From Deltaproteobacteria bacterium (lineage in GTDB: Bacteria; Desulfobacterota; Binatia; Bin18), in contig VGTJ01000020.1 in the NCBI GenBank assembly GCA_016874775.1, forward strand, positions 1 to 44,916: a DNA stretch of 44,916 nt, given 5' to 3'. Shown piece by piece: positions 8,547 to 17,435 of this stretch. The notes under the pieces were generated by a model, which worked only from the letters and a program-made list of their open reading frames with translations, was not told the DNA's origin and did no database searches. Positions within the stretch are counted from its first letter, which is position 1. Each line of letters starts with the position of its first letter. The position numbers and the translations under genes are program-made.

Positions 8547-8736
8547 AAGAGAGTAAAATCGATGCTGGCCTGCATCCTGTCACGAGCACGCAGAGCAACA
8601 GTTATCATAAAGATACACACGCTGTGAAAGATCGTCCCTTCCTTCGTTTGTTCCATAGCGTCGTTGCTGTGATGCTCCAGTCCCTGTCTTTTCCTGTTGA
8701 TTTCCTCCCGTTACATTGTTTTTTCGTACCAGCATT

Positions 8737-9657
8737 ATGATTTTACCTCAGCTTGTCATCATTACCGGCCCGACCGCGACCGGCAAGACTGCACTCGCAA
8801 TTGAACTGGCGAGACAATACAACGCAGAGATTGTCAGTGCTGATTCACGACAAGCCTATCGCTATCTCGATATCGGAACGGCGAAACCGACACCGGCACA
8901 ACAGGAAGCTGTCCCTCATCACCTCATTGATGTTGTAAATCCTGACGAACAGTTCGACGGTGCGCGATTTCGTGCGCTTGCGCTAGCCGCGATTGCGGAT
9001 ATTCACCAGCGTGGGAAACGCGTTCTTGTCGTCGGCGGCACTGGCTTGTATTTACGGGCGCTGACGCGCGGCCTCTTTGCTGGCCCTGCGGCAGATCTAG
9101 CGTTGCGCACGCAACTGCAAGAGCAAGAACAGCGCGAAGGCAAAGGGTTCTTGCATCGACGGTTGCGCGAGGTCGATCCTGAGGCAGCGAGTCGTCTGCA
9201 TCCGAATGATACCGTTCGTCTGATTCGTGCATTGGAGGTATTTCTCACGACTGGAAAACCGATGAGTCAGTGGCAACGCGAGCATGGTTTTCGTGATCGC
9301 CCGTTTCAAACGTTAATGATCGGTTTAGTGTGTGAGCGCGAGACCCTGCATCGACGCATTGCTGAACGCTGTCAGCAAATGCTGAAAGATGGCTTAGTTG
9401 ATGAAGTCCAGCGGGTGTGGGCGATGGGGTATGGGTCAGAACTACCAGTGATGCAAACTATCGGCTATGCCCAAGTCAAAGCACTGTTGCAAGGGCAATG
9501 CAGTGAAGAAGAAGCCCTGGCGCAGATGACAACTGAGACCAAGAAACTCGCAAAACGTCAATTGACGTGGTTCCGTGCAGAGCCTGACTTGCAATGGTTT
9601 GCCCCCTCCCAGGGACGGGAGATTGTGGATGTGATAGGGAGATTTTGGCTTCAATAG
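8737..9657 (+). CDS. miaA: tRNA dimethylallyltransferase
   Basis: 306 residues. MiaA transfers a dimethylallyl group to N6 of A37 in tRNAs that read UNN codons. Visible motifs are the P-loop GPTATGKT near the N-terminus, SADSRQAYRYLDIGTAKPT (substrate/tRNA loop), HHLIDVVNPDEQFDGARF, VVGGTGLYLRAL, NDTVRLIRALEV and, near the end, QTIGYAQV and TKKLAKRQLTWFR. Length and order match the family. ATG 8737 is preferred to the upstream TTG at 8716 because it starts right before the LVIITGPT strand. Its TAG stop lies in the first unit of a type A heptamer array. accA follows by 71 bp on the same strand. Confidence 0.95.
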   Translation: MILPQLVIITGPTATGKTALAIELARQYNAEIVSADSRQAYRYLDIGTAKPTPAQQEAVPHHLIDVVNPDEQFDGARFRALALAAIADIHQRGKRVLVVGGTGLYLRALTRGLFAGPAADLALRTQLQEQEQREGKGFLHRRLREVDPEAASRLHPNDTVRLIRALEVFLTTGKPMSQWQREHGFRDRPFQTLMIGLVCERETLHRRIAERCQQMLKDGLVDEVQRVWAMGYGSELPVMQTIGYAQVKALLQGQCSEEEALAQMTTETKKLAKRQLTWFRAEPDLQWFAPSQGREIVDVIGRFWLQ

Positions 9658-9699
9658 GCTTTAGGCTATAGGCTTCAGGCTGTAGGGTCTAAAACCTAT
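9655..9699. repeat. Heptamer array, type A, containing the miaA stop codon
   Basis: Units TAGGCTT, TAGGCTA, TAGGCTT and CAGGCTG follow one another. The miaA TAG stop (9655-9657) is the first triplet of the array. A loose complement (AAAACCTAT) closes it, so a weak hairpin is possible. Confidence 0.65.
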
Positions 9700-9728
9700 G
9701 AGGAGATATTGCGGAATGTGGAGAGCCC

Positions 9729-10712
9729 ATGCCGACGTCATATTTAGATTTTGAACAACCATTAGCGGATGTGGATAAACGCCTCGACGAATTACGCCGA
9801 TTGTCTGCACGGTCAGACGATGAACAAGAGGAACTGACGCGCTTGGCTGGACAGAGCCAACAATTAGAGCAGGAGATTTACGGATCGCTGTTGCCCTGGC
9901 AGCGGGTGCAATTATCGCGTCACATCGATCGTCCCTACACACTCGATTACATCGAGCGGCTGTGTTCGGAATTTGTTGAACTGCATGGCGATCGTAACTT
10001 TTCCGATGATGCCGCCATTGTTGGTGGACTGGCGCGGTTTCGCGGGCAACCAGTCGTCGTCGTTGGGCACCAGCGAGGGAAAACCACTGCTGAAAAAGTG
10101 AAACGCAACTTTGGCATGCCGCGTCCTGAGGGATACCGCAAAGCGTTGCGGCTCTTTCAACTTGCCGAACGCTTTCATCGCCCGATCTTCGCATTTATCG
10201 ATACGCAGGGTGCCTATCCTGGCGTTGATGCCGAAGAACGCGGTCAGGCAGAAGCGATTGCCCGTAATATTCGTGAAATGGCGGGGCTACGGACACCAAT
10301 CGTTGTCACCGTCATTGGCGAAGGTGGCAGCGGCGGAGCCTTAGCATTAGGTGTTGGTGATCGCGTGCTGATGCAAGAAAACGCCTGCTACTCGGTGATT
10401 ACGCCCGAAGGCTGCGCCGCGATTCTATACAACGAGCGCACGCCAGAGCGTATCGCTTGGGCTGCCGAATCGTTAAAAATCACTGCCGCAGATTTGCTCG
10501 AACTCGAAGTGATTGATGCGGTCATTCCCGAACCCCCTGGCGGTGCCCATCGCCACCCTGAGGCGGCAGTCGCTGCAGTTGGTGATGCATTGGAGCAGCA
10601 ACTGAAAGAGCTGCTTGCCTTATCAGTTGAGCAGTTAATGGAGCAACGCTATGTTAAGTTCCGCCGGATGGGATCGGTTGCTATCGCTGACGGGGGAAAC
10701 GGTCAAGGCTAA
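9729..10712 (+). CDS. accA: Acetyl-CoA carboxylase carboxyltransferase subunit alpha
   Basis: 327 residues. With AccD it moves the carboxyl group from biotin to acetyl-CoA to make malonyl-CoA. The N-terminal coiled helix (LDFEQPLADVDKRLDELRRL) is typical of AccA. The crotonase-fold core shows ATP-free CT motifs: RGKTTAEKVKRNFGMPRPEG, FIDTQGAYPGVDAEERGQAE, GEGGSGGALALGVGD (oxyanion region) and VITPEGCAAILY. Length fits the family. A GGAG precedes the ATG. accD is not in the window, as is common. It converges with the spermidine-synthase-like gene. Confidence 0.95.
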   Translation: MPTSYLDFEQPLADVDKRLDELRRLSARSDDEQEELTRLAGQSQQLEQEIYGSLLPWQRVQLSRHIDRPYTLDYIERLCSEFVELHGDRNFSDDAAIVGGLARFRGQPVVVVGHQRGKTTAEKVKRNFGMPRPEGYRKALRLFQLAERFHRPIFAFIDTQGAYPGVDAEERGQAEAIARNIREMAGLRTPIVVTVIGEGGSGGALALGVGDRVLMQENACYSVITPEGCAAILYNERTPERIAWAAESLKITAADLLELEVIDAVIPEPPGGAHRHPEAAVAAVGDALEQQLKELLALSVEQLMEQRYVKFRRMGSVAIADGGNGQG

Positions 10713-10739
10713 ATCAAGCCACACGACATGGGTACAGTT

Positions 10740-10771
10740 GGGGTAGCGTGCGCTGTGCGCACGATGTCCCC
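10740..10771. terminator. Hairpin between convergent accA and spermidine-synthase-like gene
   Basis: GGGG(N3)CGTGCGC-TGT-GCGCACG(N4)CCCC gives a strong stem in the 78-bp gap between convergent genes. There is no T-run on either side, so it may be a dispersed GTGCGC...GCGCAC palindrome that also serves as a bidirectional transcription barrier. Confidence 0.4.
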
Positions 10772-10790
10772 ACTATAGTATCGTAATGTG

Positions 10791-12296
10791 TTACATGCGG
10801 ACTTGCGCAGTCACAACTCGTTTGTGCTCGCGCAGCATGCGCCGGGTCAGCGCTTCGATAGGAGCGTGGTCGTCAGTAAAGACTGGAGTTCCCTGTGGCG
10901 GATGAACCTCGGTCAAAGTCGAGGCTGCACGTCGGGCTAGGGTAAAAACGGAGGTCGGGACAACTCCCTCAGTGAGTTGGTGGCGAAGATTGGGCAAGGA
11001 TTGCGTTTGCGCAAACGCCAGGAGCATATAATTCGCGGTCCCATGTGGAACTACCAGCACTGATGGGAACACCTGTTTCACGGTGGCACTTATCGCTGAC
11101 AGTAATTCGCGCTCAGGGCTCATGTCGAATACATTCATCATTAACAGTCCTTTGTCTGTGAGATGCGCATGCACTGAGGAGAAGAATTCGCTCGTCGCGA
11201 GATAGAACGGAATGTAAGGGCCACCTTGATAGAGGTCGACTTGCACGAGATCGTATTGCTGCTGGGTGCGCGCGAGCCACGGGCGTGCATCAGCAACATG
11301 GATATGGAGCCAGTCTGCGTCCTGCGGCAAGCCGAAAAAGCGTGTGCCCGCTTCAACGACCTGTGCGTCAATTTCTACTGCATCAATTGTGACCTCTGCT
11401 GCTACTGCACGCAGGGCGTGGATTGACCCTCCTGCTCCCATGCCAAGCACCAACGCGCGTTGCACTGGGGTAAAGACTGGTCCGAGTGCATAGAGATCGT
11501 AATAATGCCCAGTCCAAAGGGTCGTCTCGTTGCGAATGGTATGCACCCCAGTATCCTCGTTGAGGGCCAGTAGGGTCTGCTGACCAGAACGGAACACGCG
11601 CACGAGATTGTAGGCCGATTCACTGGCCCACACCGCATCTTTCGTCCAGGGAGACGCTGATGGGGTCATAAGCACAATCGCTGGCAGCGCAGCCACCCAC
11701 AGCCAGCGGGCTTGCGGCACCAGCCCAAGCAAAGCGAGGCTTGCCGACACGACTGAAGCTGACCGCAAGGTGAAGTGGGTTCCGAACTGGGGAATCAATA
11801 CATAGCTGGTGAGGCATGCACCGAGAATACTGCCCAGCGTGGATACGGCATAGACAGTTCCGGCCCATGCACCAACCCGCTCCGCGCGCGTGAGGAGTCG
11901 AATGACAAATGGTCCGACCGCGGCCAGCGTCAGCAAAGGCGGGGCAAACAATAGTATGGTCGCCACACTGGTGCCAACAAAGTCGCCATACGCGGTGAGG
12001 CAGCTTAACACCGGACCGGCGAAAGGAATAAGCATCAATTGATACACGGCACTGACAAGAATCAGCGTATACAATAGTCGGTCGCTCTGGCAGCGATCGG
12101 CCCAATATCCACCCACGGCATACCCCACTGCCAAGGCCAGCATCACGACGGCCAGTAAGGTGCCCCAGACATAGATCGAGAAGCCAAAATACGGGGCATA
12201 GAGACGACTCGCGGCCAGTTCCAGCGTCATAACGATGGCACCGGTCCAGAGTGGTGTGAGCATCCATAGGGTTCTGCGAGATAGTGAGGTTTCCAT
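10791..12296 (-). CDS. Membrane-fused spermidine synthase-like protein
   Basis: 501 residues. The N-terminal half (about 10-220) has seven or eight hydrophobic segments (for example LLAVVMLALAVGYAVGGYWA, ATILLFAPPLLTLAAVGPFV) of the kind found fused to polyamine synthase domains. The C-terminal half has a spermidine-synthase/SAM fold: ALVLGMGAGGSIHAL (nucleotide-binding loop), TIDAVEIDAQVVEAG, LHIHVADARPWL and YDLVQVDLYQGGPYIPFYL. Substrate-binding residues differ from classical SpeE, so aminopropyl transfer is not certain; such fusions often have no proven polyamine role. It is monocistronic by layout: 150 bp from the upstream exported gene, facing accA. Confidence 0.8.
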   Translation of the reverse strand: METSLSRRTLWMLTPLWTGAIVMTLELAASRLYAPYFGFSIYVWGTLLAVVMLALAVGYAVGGYWADRCQSDRLLYTLILVSAVYQLMLIPFAGPVLSCLTAYGDFVGTSVATILLFAPPLLTLAAVGPFVIRLLTRAERVGAWAGTVYAVSTLGSILGACLTSYVLIPQFGTHFTLRSASVVSASLALLGLVPQARWLWVAALPAIVLMTPSASPWTKDAVWASESAYNLVRVFRSGQQTLLALNEDTGVHTIRNETTLWTGHYYDLYALGPVFTPVQRALVLGMGAGGSIHALRAVAAEVTIDAVEIDAQVVEAGTRFFGLPQDADWLHIHVADARPWLARTQQQYDLVQVDLYQGGPYIPFYLATSEFFSSVHAHLTDKGLLMMNVFDMSPERELLSAISATVKQVFPSVLVVPHGTANYMLLAFAQTQSLPNLRHQLTEGVVPTSVFTLARRAASTLTEVHPPQGTPVFTDDHAPIEALTRRMLREHKRVVTAQVRM

Positions 12297-12446
12297 TGTC
12301 GGCCTCCGTATGTGGTTATCGTGTACGCTTATGCTGGCAGTGCGCAGAACGCCAATGTCGATTGCTGTTCTGCGCTTTCGTCTGCCAACCCTTTCCTCAG
12401 ATACAATTCAGGACGACCTTCTCTGTTACCTGTTGTCAGCCCAGCG

Positions 12447-12947
12447 CTATCTGACCTTCTGTACCGCCGGGAGCAGCAGGCCAATAGGTGTTGGGTCGTT
12501 GGGGTCTTGGGAGACCAATTCGAATGATGCAACCACATCGTTGGTCGGCTCGTCAGTCTCCGTTACTGCCATCACGACAGGACGGACATGCTTGAGAGGA
12601 TTTGCGGACCGAGGATCTCTGGTGAGGGGAAAGACTTCTCGCAGGCTATACCCCGCCGTAAGGTGGTAGATCTTGCTGGTTCGCGCGGACGGGGCGCCTG
12701 CGGCGTCGTATTCGTAGAATTTGATCTGTACTTTGATGGGCTCATCTCCGACGTTCGTGACATTGACCTGTGGTGTCTGTCTGTCCGGGTTGACAGAAGC
12801 GCTGGGAAAATTCAGCGCAGTGTGGTGCGCAACGAGCAGCTCAATGAGCGTGAAGGCGTTAGCGGCAGTGTTGATTCCCACGGTTCCGATTGCGAGCGCA
12901 ACGGCGACGAGAGCGGCTGGTAAAAACGTAAAGCTGCGAGATTTCAT
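12447..12947 (-). CDS. Small exported protein with split prepilin-like ends (copy B)
   Basis: 166 residues. The signal peptide (FTFLPAALVAVALAIGTVGI) has a likely cleavage after AANA. The mature chain then starts with FTLIELLVA, the hallmark of type IV prepilins, but turns at once to HHTALNFPSASVNPDR and a beta-rich domain (VNVTNVGDEPIKVQIKFYEY, VVMAVTETDEPTNDV, ASFELVSQ). It ends in IGLLLPAVQKVR, the sequence that normally follows FTLIELLVVIAI in planctomycete-type (DUF1559) prepilins. So the two halves of that motif sit at opposite ends of a soluble domain. A strong Shine-Dalgarno (AAGGAGAA) precedes the ATG. It follows STAND copy 2 and a conserved leader. Function unknown; the beta domain could bind a ligand or pack on a surface. 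Confidence 0.7.
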   Translation of the reverse strand: MKSRSFTFLPAALVAVALAIGTVGINTAANAFTLIELLVAHHTALNFPSASVNPDRQTPQVNVTNVGDEPIKVQIKFYEYDAAGAPSARTSKIYHLTAGYSLREVFPLTRDPRSANPLKHVRPVVMAVTETDEPTNDVVASFELVSQDPNDPTPIGLLLPAVQKVR

Positions 12948-13057
12948 GATGTTCTCCTTTTAAAAATAGGGATAATGGGGTTGTATGACGATTGCTGCAA
13001 GTGAACGGCGGAGTTCCTTCTGCTGCTGCGAGGCGGTGCTCTCTCATTGATTTGCAT
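12944..13057 (-). CDS. Possible 37-residue leader peptide
   Basis: A short frame begins at ATG 13057 with an upstream AAGGAAG and ends in TGA overlapping the exported-protein ATG (ATGA arrangement). It starts MQINERAPP; the paralogous leader in the next cassette starts MTLNERGPP. Conservation of that start, the Shine-Dalgarno and the coupling argue for translation, but the DNA around it is also conserved by duplication, so coding is uncertain. Confidence 0.3.
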   Translation of the reverse strand: MQINERAPPRSSRRNSAVHLQQSSYNPIIPIFKRRTS

Positions 13058-13102
13058 GGTCTTTTCTTCCTTTTCCCTTGATTGCTGATGTACCTCTGCT
13101 GC

Positions 13103-13154
13103 GTGACATTGGGAGGCACAATGTGACACGGAGGTGCATGAGGAATGTGACACG
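13103..13154. promoter_or_regulatory. GTGACA direct repeats upstream of exported protein B
   Basis: GTGACA occurs at 13103, 13123 and 13147, each followed by a GGAGG-like run. The block GCGTGACATTSGGAGGCACA is nearly identical to the one at 17991-18014 in the neighbouring cassette. This is the most conserved non-coding part of the cassette. Direct repeats at about two helical turns would suit a winged-helix regulator of the PhoB/SARP kind. That link is inference. The remaining sequence of the gap 13058-13427 holds two dispersed palindromes and no gene. Confidence 0.4.
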
Positions 13155-13225
13155 GAGGTGAATAAAAGTGGGCCAGAGATGGAGGGAACAGGCAAAACGT
13201 TCCTACGGTCCACGAAACCATGAAT

Positions 13226-13247
13226 GGTAGGGCAGGCTTTGCCCACC
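13226..13247. repeat. Dispersed palindrome GGTAGGGCAGGC-TTTGCCCACC
   Basis: A short inverted repeat of a class often found between bacterial genes (GGTGGGCA...TGCCC). A related GGCAGGCAAAGG unit follows just downstream. Confidence 0.45.
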
Positions 13248-13293
13248 GGAAAACGGCAGGCAAAGGTTTGCCATCTATGGGATACGCTAGTGC

Positions 13294-13379
13294 GTCATGC
13301 CCGCGCAGGCGGGCATCCAGGAGCTTCAACCCCGAGCTCTTGCTTACTCCTCCTGGATTCCCGCATTCGCGGGCATGAC
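13294..13379. repeat. Dispersed inverted repeat (GTCATGCCCGCG...CGCGGGCATGAC)
   Basis: Long imperfect palindrome: GTCATGCCCGCGCAGGCGGG with ATCCAGGAG on the left and CTCCTGGATTCCCGCATTCG with CGGGCATGAC on the right. It belongs to the widespread GTCATTCCCGCG(N)CGGGAATCCAG class of miniature dispersed repeats. It lies just beyond the stop of STAND copy 2 and may end its transcript. Confidence 0.75.
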
Positions 13380-13427
13380 GTATCGTCTCTTCTCAGCGTG
13401 CTGTTTTCTGGGGCTGCTGTGCGCGAC

Positions 13428-16400
13428 TTACAACTCCCACGGGCTGGAATCGAAAGGCGGAGGTGTATACGAGCAGAACAAGCCGGTTTTGATACAAGTG
13501 GTGAGGTGATGCTCCAGAGGCGGACAATATTCAGCAATCTTGGCTAACGCGATGCGGATACCTTTGTTCACATTCACACGGGCGCGCTCTGCCGCGGTTG
13601 ATGTCGTGCGCGGGCGGCCTCTGAGTCCAAGCGCTCGCGCGAGTTCGGCAGAGAGAAAATCCATTTCTTCTTGGAGCTTCTCCACGCGTCCGAGGTCATT
13701 GAATGTCTGCGCTTCTTCCAATTCATCACGCAGTTCTTCGAGTCGTCGTTTGTAAGTGTCTCGCGCTTGCGTATCGAGGAGTTCTTCTCGTCCATCCAAA
13801 TGCGAACTAGGCGCACTTGGATCGCCAAAGTCGGGATGTTGTTGAATCACTGACTGTGTGACCGGTTCATGAGCAGGCGTGAGTACACCTAACGCAAGGA
13901 AGTCGACATCCGGGTGACGCAGCAGGTGGGCAATATAGTCGAGCCCGCGCAGATGGCGAAGGCGGAAACTCGCGCCTTGGTACACGATGGTCCAGTAGTC
14001 GCCTTCCTTACGGAACACGTTGTGATCTGTTGATTGTACCTGAATGTGCGCAGGAACGGAGAGATCCTGGGCCGACGGTGAGACCAGTTCGTTGGTGTCC
14101 TCCAGATCTTCCTCTTGCTCACCTAGGCTCTCGCGTATGTCCGGCTCTTCATCAATATGATGTTCGAGTCGTTCAGCGAGTTTTCGATGCACATCACGTT
14201 TGGCCTGTTGCCGTTCGGCGGTACTGCCTAACGCGTGCAGCAACACTTCCGCCTCGCGCAAATCTTGTGTGTCAAAACCTTCAGTAAACCAGGTATAGAT
14301 ATCTTCGAGCAGTTCACGCGCCTGGTCAACTTTCTCTTGTTGCTGCCATAACCGCGCCAGACTCATAACAGCACGCAGTTCCCAGGACTTAGCATGTTGT
14401 TGGCGGGCGATGTCGATGGCTTTGCAGAAGGACCCCTCAGCCGCCTCCACAACCTCCATTGGGACTAGAGGCTGCGGACTAGGGGCTTGTGGGGAAGGGA
14501 AACTAGTCTCTAGTCCCCAGCCTCTAGCCTCTAGCGTTAGCTGCCCTTTGATTCGATACAACTCGGCTTCGTACAGTCTTGCACCAGTGGTGTTCACTTT
14601 CACCAACGCATCCTCAACCACCTGTACGCTTTTTTCGACGTGCCCCGCTTGCCGGTGGGCCTCTGCGAGCAAGACGAGAAAATAGATCAGCAGAAACTCT
14701 GCGCCCATTGCTTGCTGCGTCGCGATGCCACGTTCCATTGTCGCGATACCTTGCTCGGTCTGCCCCTCTGCGAACAGCGCCCATCCTTGCAAGACAATCC
14801 CCCAGCATTGCACAAGCGCGAATTCATGTTCGGTAGACAAGGTAATCACCGCTTCCGCAAGTTCTCGGGTGAGGCCTTCTTCACCGCGATGCTGATGGAG
14901 GAATGCGCTGTAGATAAGAGCTATGCCTCGATCGTATGGAAGCGTATCGTGTTGCGCAAAGGCCTGCGCTTCCCGTGCACGCGAGTACGCTTGATCGGGA
15001 TAACCGGCACACCAGAGCGTAATCGTTGCCAATCCCCAACCAAAAATGCCAGGGTCTTGCCCATAGCGAAACGCATGCCCTCGATGCTTTTCTGGTTCAT
15101 ACAGCCTGATCACCTGATTAAGGTGCTGCCACGCTTCTCGCGTGTTTCCATGCGAATAGAGATGAAAGATTCCAGCCATAAGTGAGGCTTCGAGTTGCAA
15201 GTCTGGATCTTGGGCGCGCTTGGCGATAGCAAGCATCTGCTCTGAGACTTCCAGCGCTCGTTCAAACTTAGAGCGGACGACATACGACGCAGCTAAGCCC
15301 CATAACGCAGAGAAGAGCTGGGGAGTAAGCTCCAAACGTTGACCGAGTTCCCATACACGCGAGTAGGCGTGTTCGACTTCAGTGGCAGCCGGCCCCTTGG
15401 TATTAATGAACGACACTCCGAGTGAGAGGTGCAATTGCACTTCCTCCTGAATACGCTCAGAGGTCTCTGGGAGTGAGGGGATCAGCGTCAATCCCTGCGT
15501 GAGGAGGGTGATGGCTTCGCGGTGCGCGCTGCGCCGAACTGCATTTTCTCCTGCCTTGCCAAGATAGTCCACAGCCCGTGTTAGGTTCCGACCTTTCTCA
15601 TAATGCACGGCCAACTCAGTAGCAATTTCGCCGGCTCGCTCTCCATACGCACGCTCCTTCGTTTCGGCGATGCGGCGATGGAGATGCACGCGTCGGGGCT
15701 CTGCCAATCGCGCGTAGAGGACTTCATTGAACAAGGCATGCAAAAAACTGTAGCGCCCACTGATGGTCCCATCTGGCCATTCCGTCAGTCCACTCGCTCG
15801 AATGCACTGCCCTTTCTTTGCGAGCTGTTCACACAGGCTCTCTGCGGCAAGCGGTTCGATTTGTAGTCCTGCTGCAACTTCCACTACTGCGAACTCTGTC
15901 CCAACCACACTAGCTGTTTCAAGCAGATGTTGTTCGGTTTCGGGTAGGCGACCGACTTGGCTTGCTATTAACTGTCGTACGCTGTCGGGAATACTGTTGC
16001 CGACCTCTGTGAGCTTGTCGGTCTGCAGTGTCCACTGTCCAGTCTCTTCAGTGATCACCTCGTATTGCACTAAGTAGTCCACCGTGTTGACGACAAATAA
16101 GGGATTCCCTCCTGTGCGACGATGCAGAAGAGTACTGAGTTCATGAAGAGGAGCGCTGTCGTTTGTTTTGAAGACAAACCGTTTGCTGAGATATTCTGTT
16201 ACTCCTTCTGAGACGAGTGGCGGGAGCCGCAGCTCTTCGCATTGACTCTTGGCTTGTAACTCTTGAATCGCGCCGCTGAGTGGATGGCCGCTGACGAGGG
16301 CATCTGCCGGACGATAGGTGCCGATAATCAATAATTTGGCAGGCTCACGGCGTCGCGCCATGTAGGTAAGCCAGTCTAAGGTCGAAATATCGCTCCAGTG

Positions 16401-16925
16401 TAAATCTTCGAGGACAACAACGAGGCAGTCAGTCCGCGTGAGTCTCTCCGCCGACTCTGCCATCTCCCGTAACATGCGTTCTCGACTCGTCCCCTGCACC
16501 TGTTGCTGGAGGCGCTGATATTCTTGTGGCTCAAGCAACCCCGGAAGCTGCGCTAACCAACTGGGCGCATAGCGCTGCAGGGCCGTCACACGTTGTTTCC
16601 CACTCGACCCACGACACAACCGCGACGTGGCCTCCAGCAGCGGCATATATGCTTCGCCCGGTCCGTACTGCTCGACACACTGTCCCCTGGTAATTAGAAT
16701 GTCGGGAGATTTACGTGCCTGCACGAGGAATGTGTCAACAAGTGATGTTTTCCCAATACCCGGCTCGCCAGCAATAAAGACAATTTGCCGTTGGCCTTGA
16801 AGGGCCGTTTTCAACCGCTCGTGCAAGAACGCGAGTTCCGTCGCACGTCCGACAAGCGGAGCAACTACGGGGATAACAGGTGAAGAGTTCTCTCGCTGAG
16901 GGAAAGGAAGAATGCGTCCATTCAT
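13428..16925 (-). CDS. STAND ATPase-TPR regulator with C-terminal split winged helix (copy 2, intact)
   Basis: 1,165 residues. The N-terminal NTPase has a VGR box, Walker [10 protein letters not shown] at 53-61 and Walker B VVVLEDLHWSD near 170. A TPR-like helical body spans about 420-960. Around residues 797-822 there is a Pro/Ser/Gln linker (SFPSPQAPSPQPLVP) encoded by a palindromic heptamer array. Residues 969-1165 are the shared C-terminal domain: FRKEGDYWTIVYQG, RGLDYIAHLLRHPDVDF, a coiled coil (KRRLEELRDELEEAQTF, KLQEEMDFLSAEL), then ERARVNVNKGIRIALAKI, CIKTGLFCSYTP and the end SPWEL. Probably an ATP-dependent signal-sensing transcription regulator, with TPRs as sensor and the winged helix as output (inference). 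It is about as long as copy 3, closely similar throughout, and clearly a tandem duplicate. Confidence 0.8.
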   Translation of the reverse strand: MNGRILPFPQRENSSPVIPVVAPLVGRATELAFLHERLKTALQGQRQIVFIAGEPGIGKTSLVDTFLVQARKSPDILITRGQCVEQYGPGEAYMPLLEATSRLCRGSSGKQRVTALQRYAPSWLAQLPGLLEPQEYQRLQQQVQGTSRERMLREMAESAERLTRTDCLVVVLEDLHWSDISTLDWLTYMARRREPAKLLIIGTYRPADALVSGHPLSGAIQELQAKSQCEELRLPPLVSEGVTEYLSKRFVFKTNDSAPLHELSTLLHRRTGGNPLFVVNTVDYLVQYEVITEETGQWTLQTDKLTEVGNSIPDSVRQLIASQVGRLPETEQHLLETASVVGTEFAVVEVAAGLQIEPLAAESLCEQLAKKGQCIRASGLTEWPDGTISGRYSFLHALFNEVLYARLAEPRRVHLHRRIAETKERAYGERAGEIATELAVHYEKGRNLTRAVDYLGKAGENAVRRSAHREAITLLTQGLTLIPSLPETSERIQEEVQLHLSLGVSFINTKGPAATEVEHAYSRVWELGQRLELTPQLFSALWGLAASYVVRSKFERALEVSEQMLAIAKRAQDPDLQLEASLMAGIFHLYSHGNTREAWQHLNQVIRLYEPEKHRGHAFRYGQDPGIFGWGLATITLWCAGYPDQAYSRAREAQAFAQHDTLPYDRGIALIYSAFLHQHRGEEGLTRELAEAVITLSTEHEFALVQCWGIVLQGWALFAEGQTEQGIATMERGIATQQAMGAEFLLIYFLVLLAEAHRQAGHVEKSVQVVEDALVKVNTTGARLYEAELYRIKGQLTLEARGWGLETSFPSPQAPSPQPLVPMEVVEAAEGSFCKAIDIARQQHAKSWELRAVMSLARLWQQQEKVDQARELLEDIYTWFTEGFDTQDLREAEVLLHALGSTAERQQAKRDVHRKLAERLEHHIDEEPDIRESLGEQEEDLEDTNELVSPSAQDLSVPAHIQVQSTDHNVFRKEGDYWTIVYQGASFRLRHLRGLDYIAHLLRHPDVDFLALGVLTPAHEPVTQSVIQQHPDFGDPSAPSSHLDGREELLDTQARDTYKRRLEELRDELEEAQTFNDLGRVEKLQEEMDFLSAELARALGLRGRPRTTSTAAERARVNVNKGIRIALAKIAEYCPPLEHHLTTCIKTGLFCSYTPPPFDSSPWEL
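14461..14535. repeat. Heptamer palindrome, type C, in frame inside STAND copy 2
   Basis: On the coding strand the units CTAGAGG, CTAGAGG, CTGGGGA, CTAGAGA and CTAG lead into a centre with CCCCACAAGCCCC and then a complementary arm. The same architecture and the same 13-bp centre occur in the intergenic element 38940-39011 and inside STAND copy 3 (19415-19481). It encodes the Pro-rich linker of the regulator without a stop. Confidence 0.75.
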
Positions 16926-17128
16926 CGCTCTCGCTTATTTCGCAGAGCGTAGGAGGTGTCAACAGCAGAGGGTAGTACGATTCCCAACAGGTCTTCATAC
17001 CATCAAATAGATAGAGGCTCAGTGACGATCGCCCGGTCTTCGCATGACGTCGTGCCACAACAGACCGTCTCGTGCGGTAAGGTGAAGACCGGGTCTGTGA
17101 CGAGCCCGGCCTCCTATGCGGTACAATC

Positions 17129-17383
17129 TTACCTTAGAGATCGAAAGAGATCGAAGTCCCTGACGTCGCGCGAGGCGCCGACCATTGCTTTGTTCTTCTT
17201 CAACACCTCCTCAAATCTGGTTCGCTGCTCCTCGGTCAAGACGCCGCGGATTTCATCATTCTTCGCCTGATAGATTTTCTTCAACTCGAGGCGGAGTTTC
17301 TCGGCAAGCGCTGCTTGCCGCGCGACCCCTGCACTATCGTTATCGAATTGCGCCTTGACAACGGAGATCTGACAGGGATTACC
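17129..17383 (-). pseudogene. Remnant of a Spy/CpxP-like (LTXXQ) periplasmic protein
   Basis: An open frame with no usable start runs from after a TAG to TAA 17129-17131. It encodes about 77 residues before a short tail, including RQAALAEKLRLELKKIYQ, KNDEIRGVLTEEQRTRFEEV and LKKNKAM. The helical L-x-x-I-Y-x-x-K-x-x-E-I-x-x-V-L-T-x-E-Q-x-x-x-F motif is the signature of the CpxP/Spy/LTXXQ envelope-chaperone family. The N-terminal half, signal peptide and start codon are missing, so it is a decayed fragment. It lies between exported protein A and STAND copy 2, in the 619-bp gap 16926-17435 plus its flank. I see nothing else coding there. Confidence 0.65.
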
Positions 17384-17435
17384 CTACCGAGTGTGATCCT
17401 TGGCTCTCGTCGCGGGAAGTCGACGTCCGTACCCG

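Noticed and set aside
12859-13329. Longer minus-strand frames over 12859-13329 and 17917-18282 sharing SVSHCAS-like residues
   Set aside because: The shared residues come from the duplicated GTGACA leader DNA; no ribosome-binding site or signal of protein selection is visible apart from the short leader frames.
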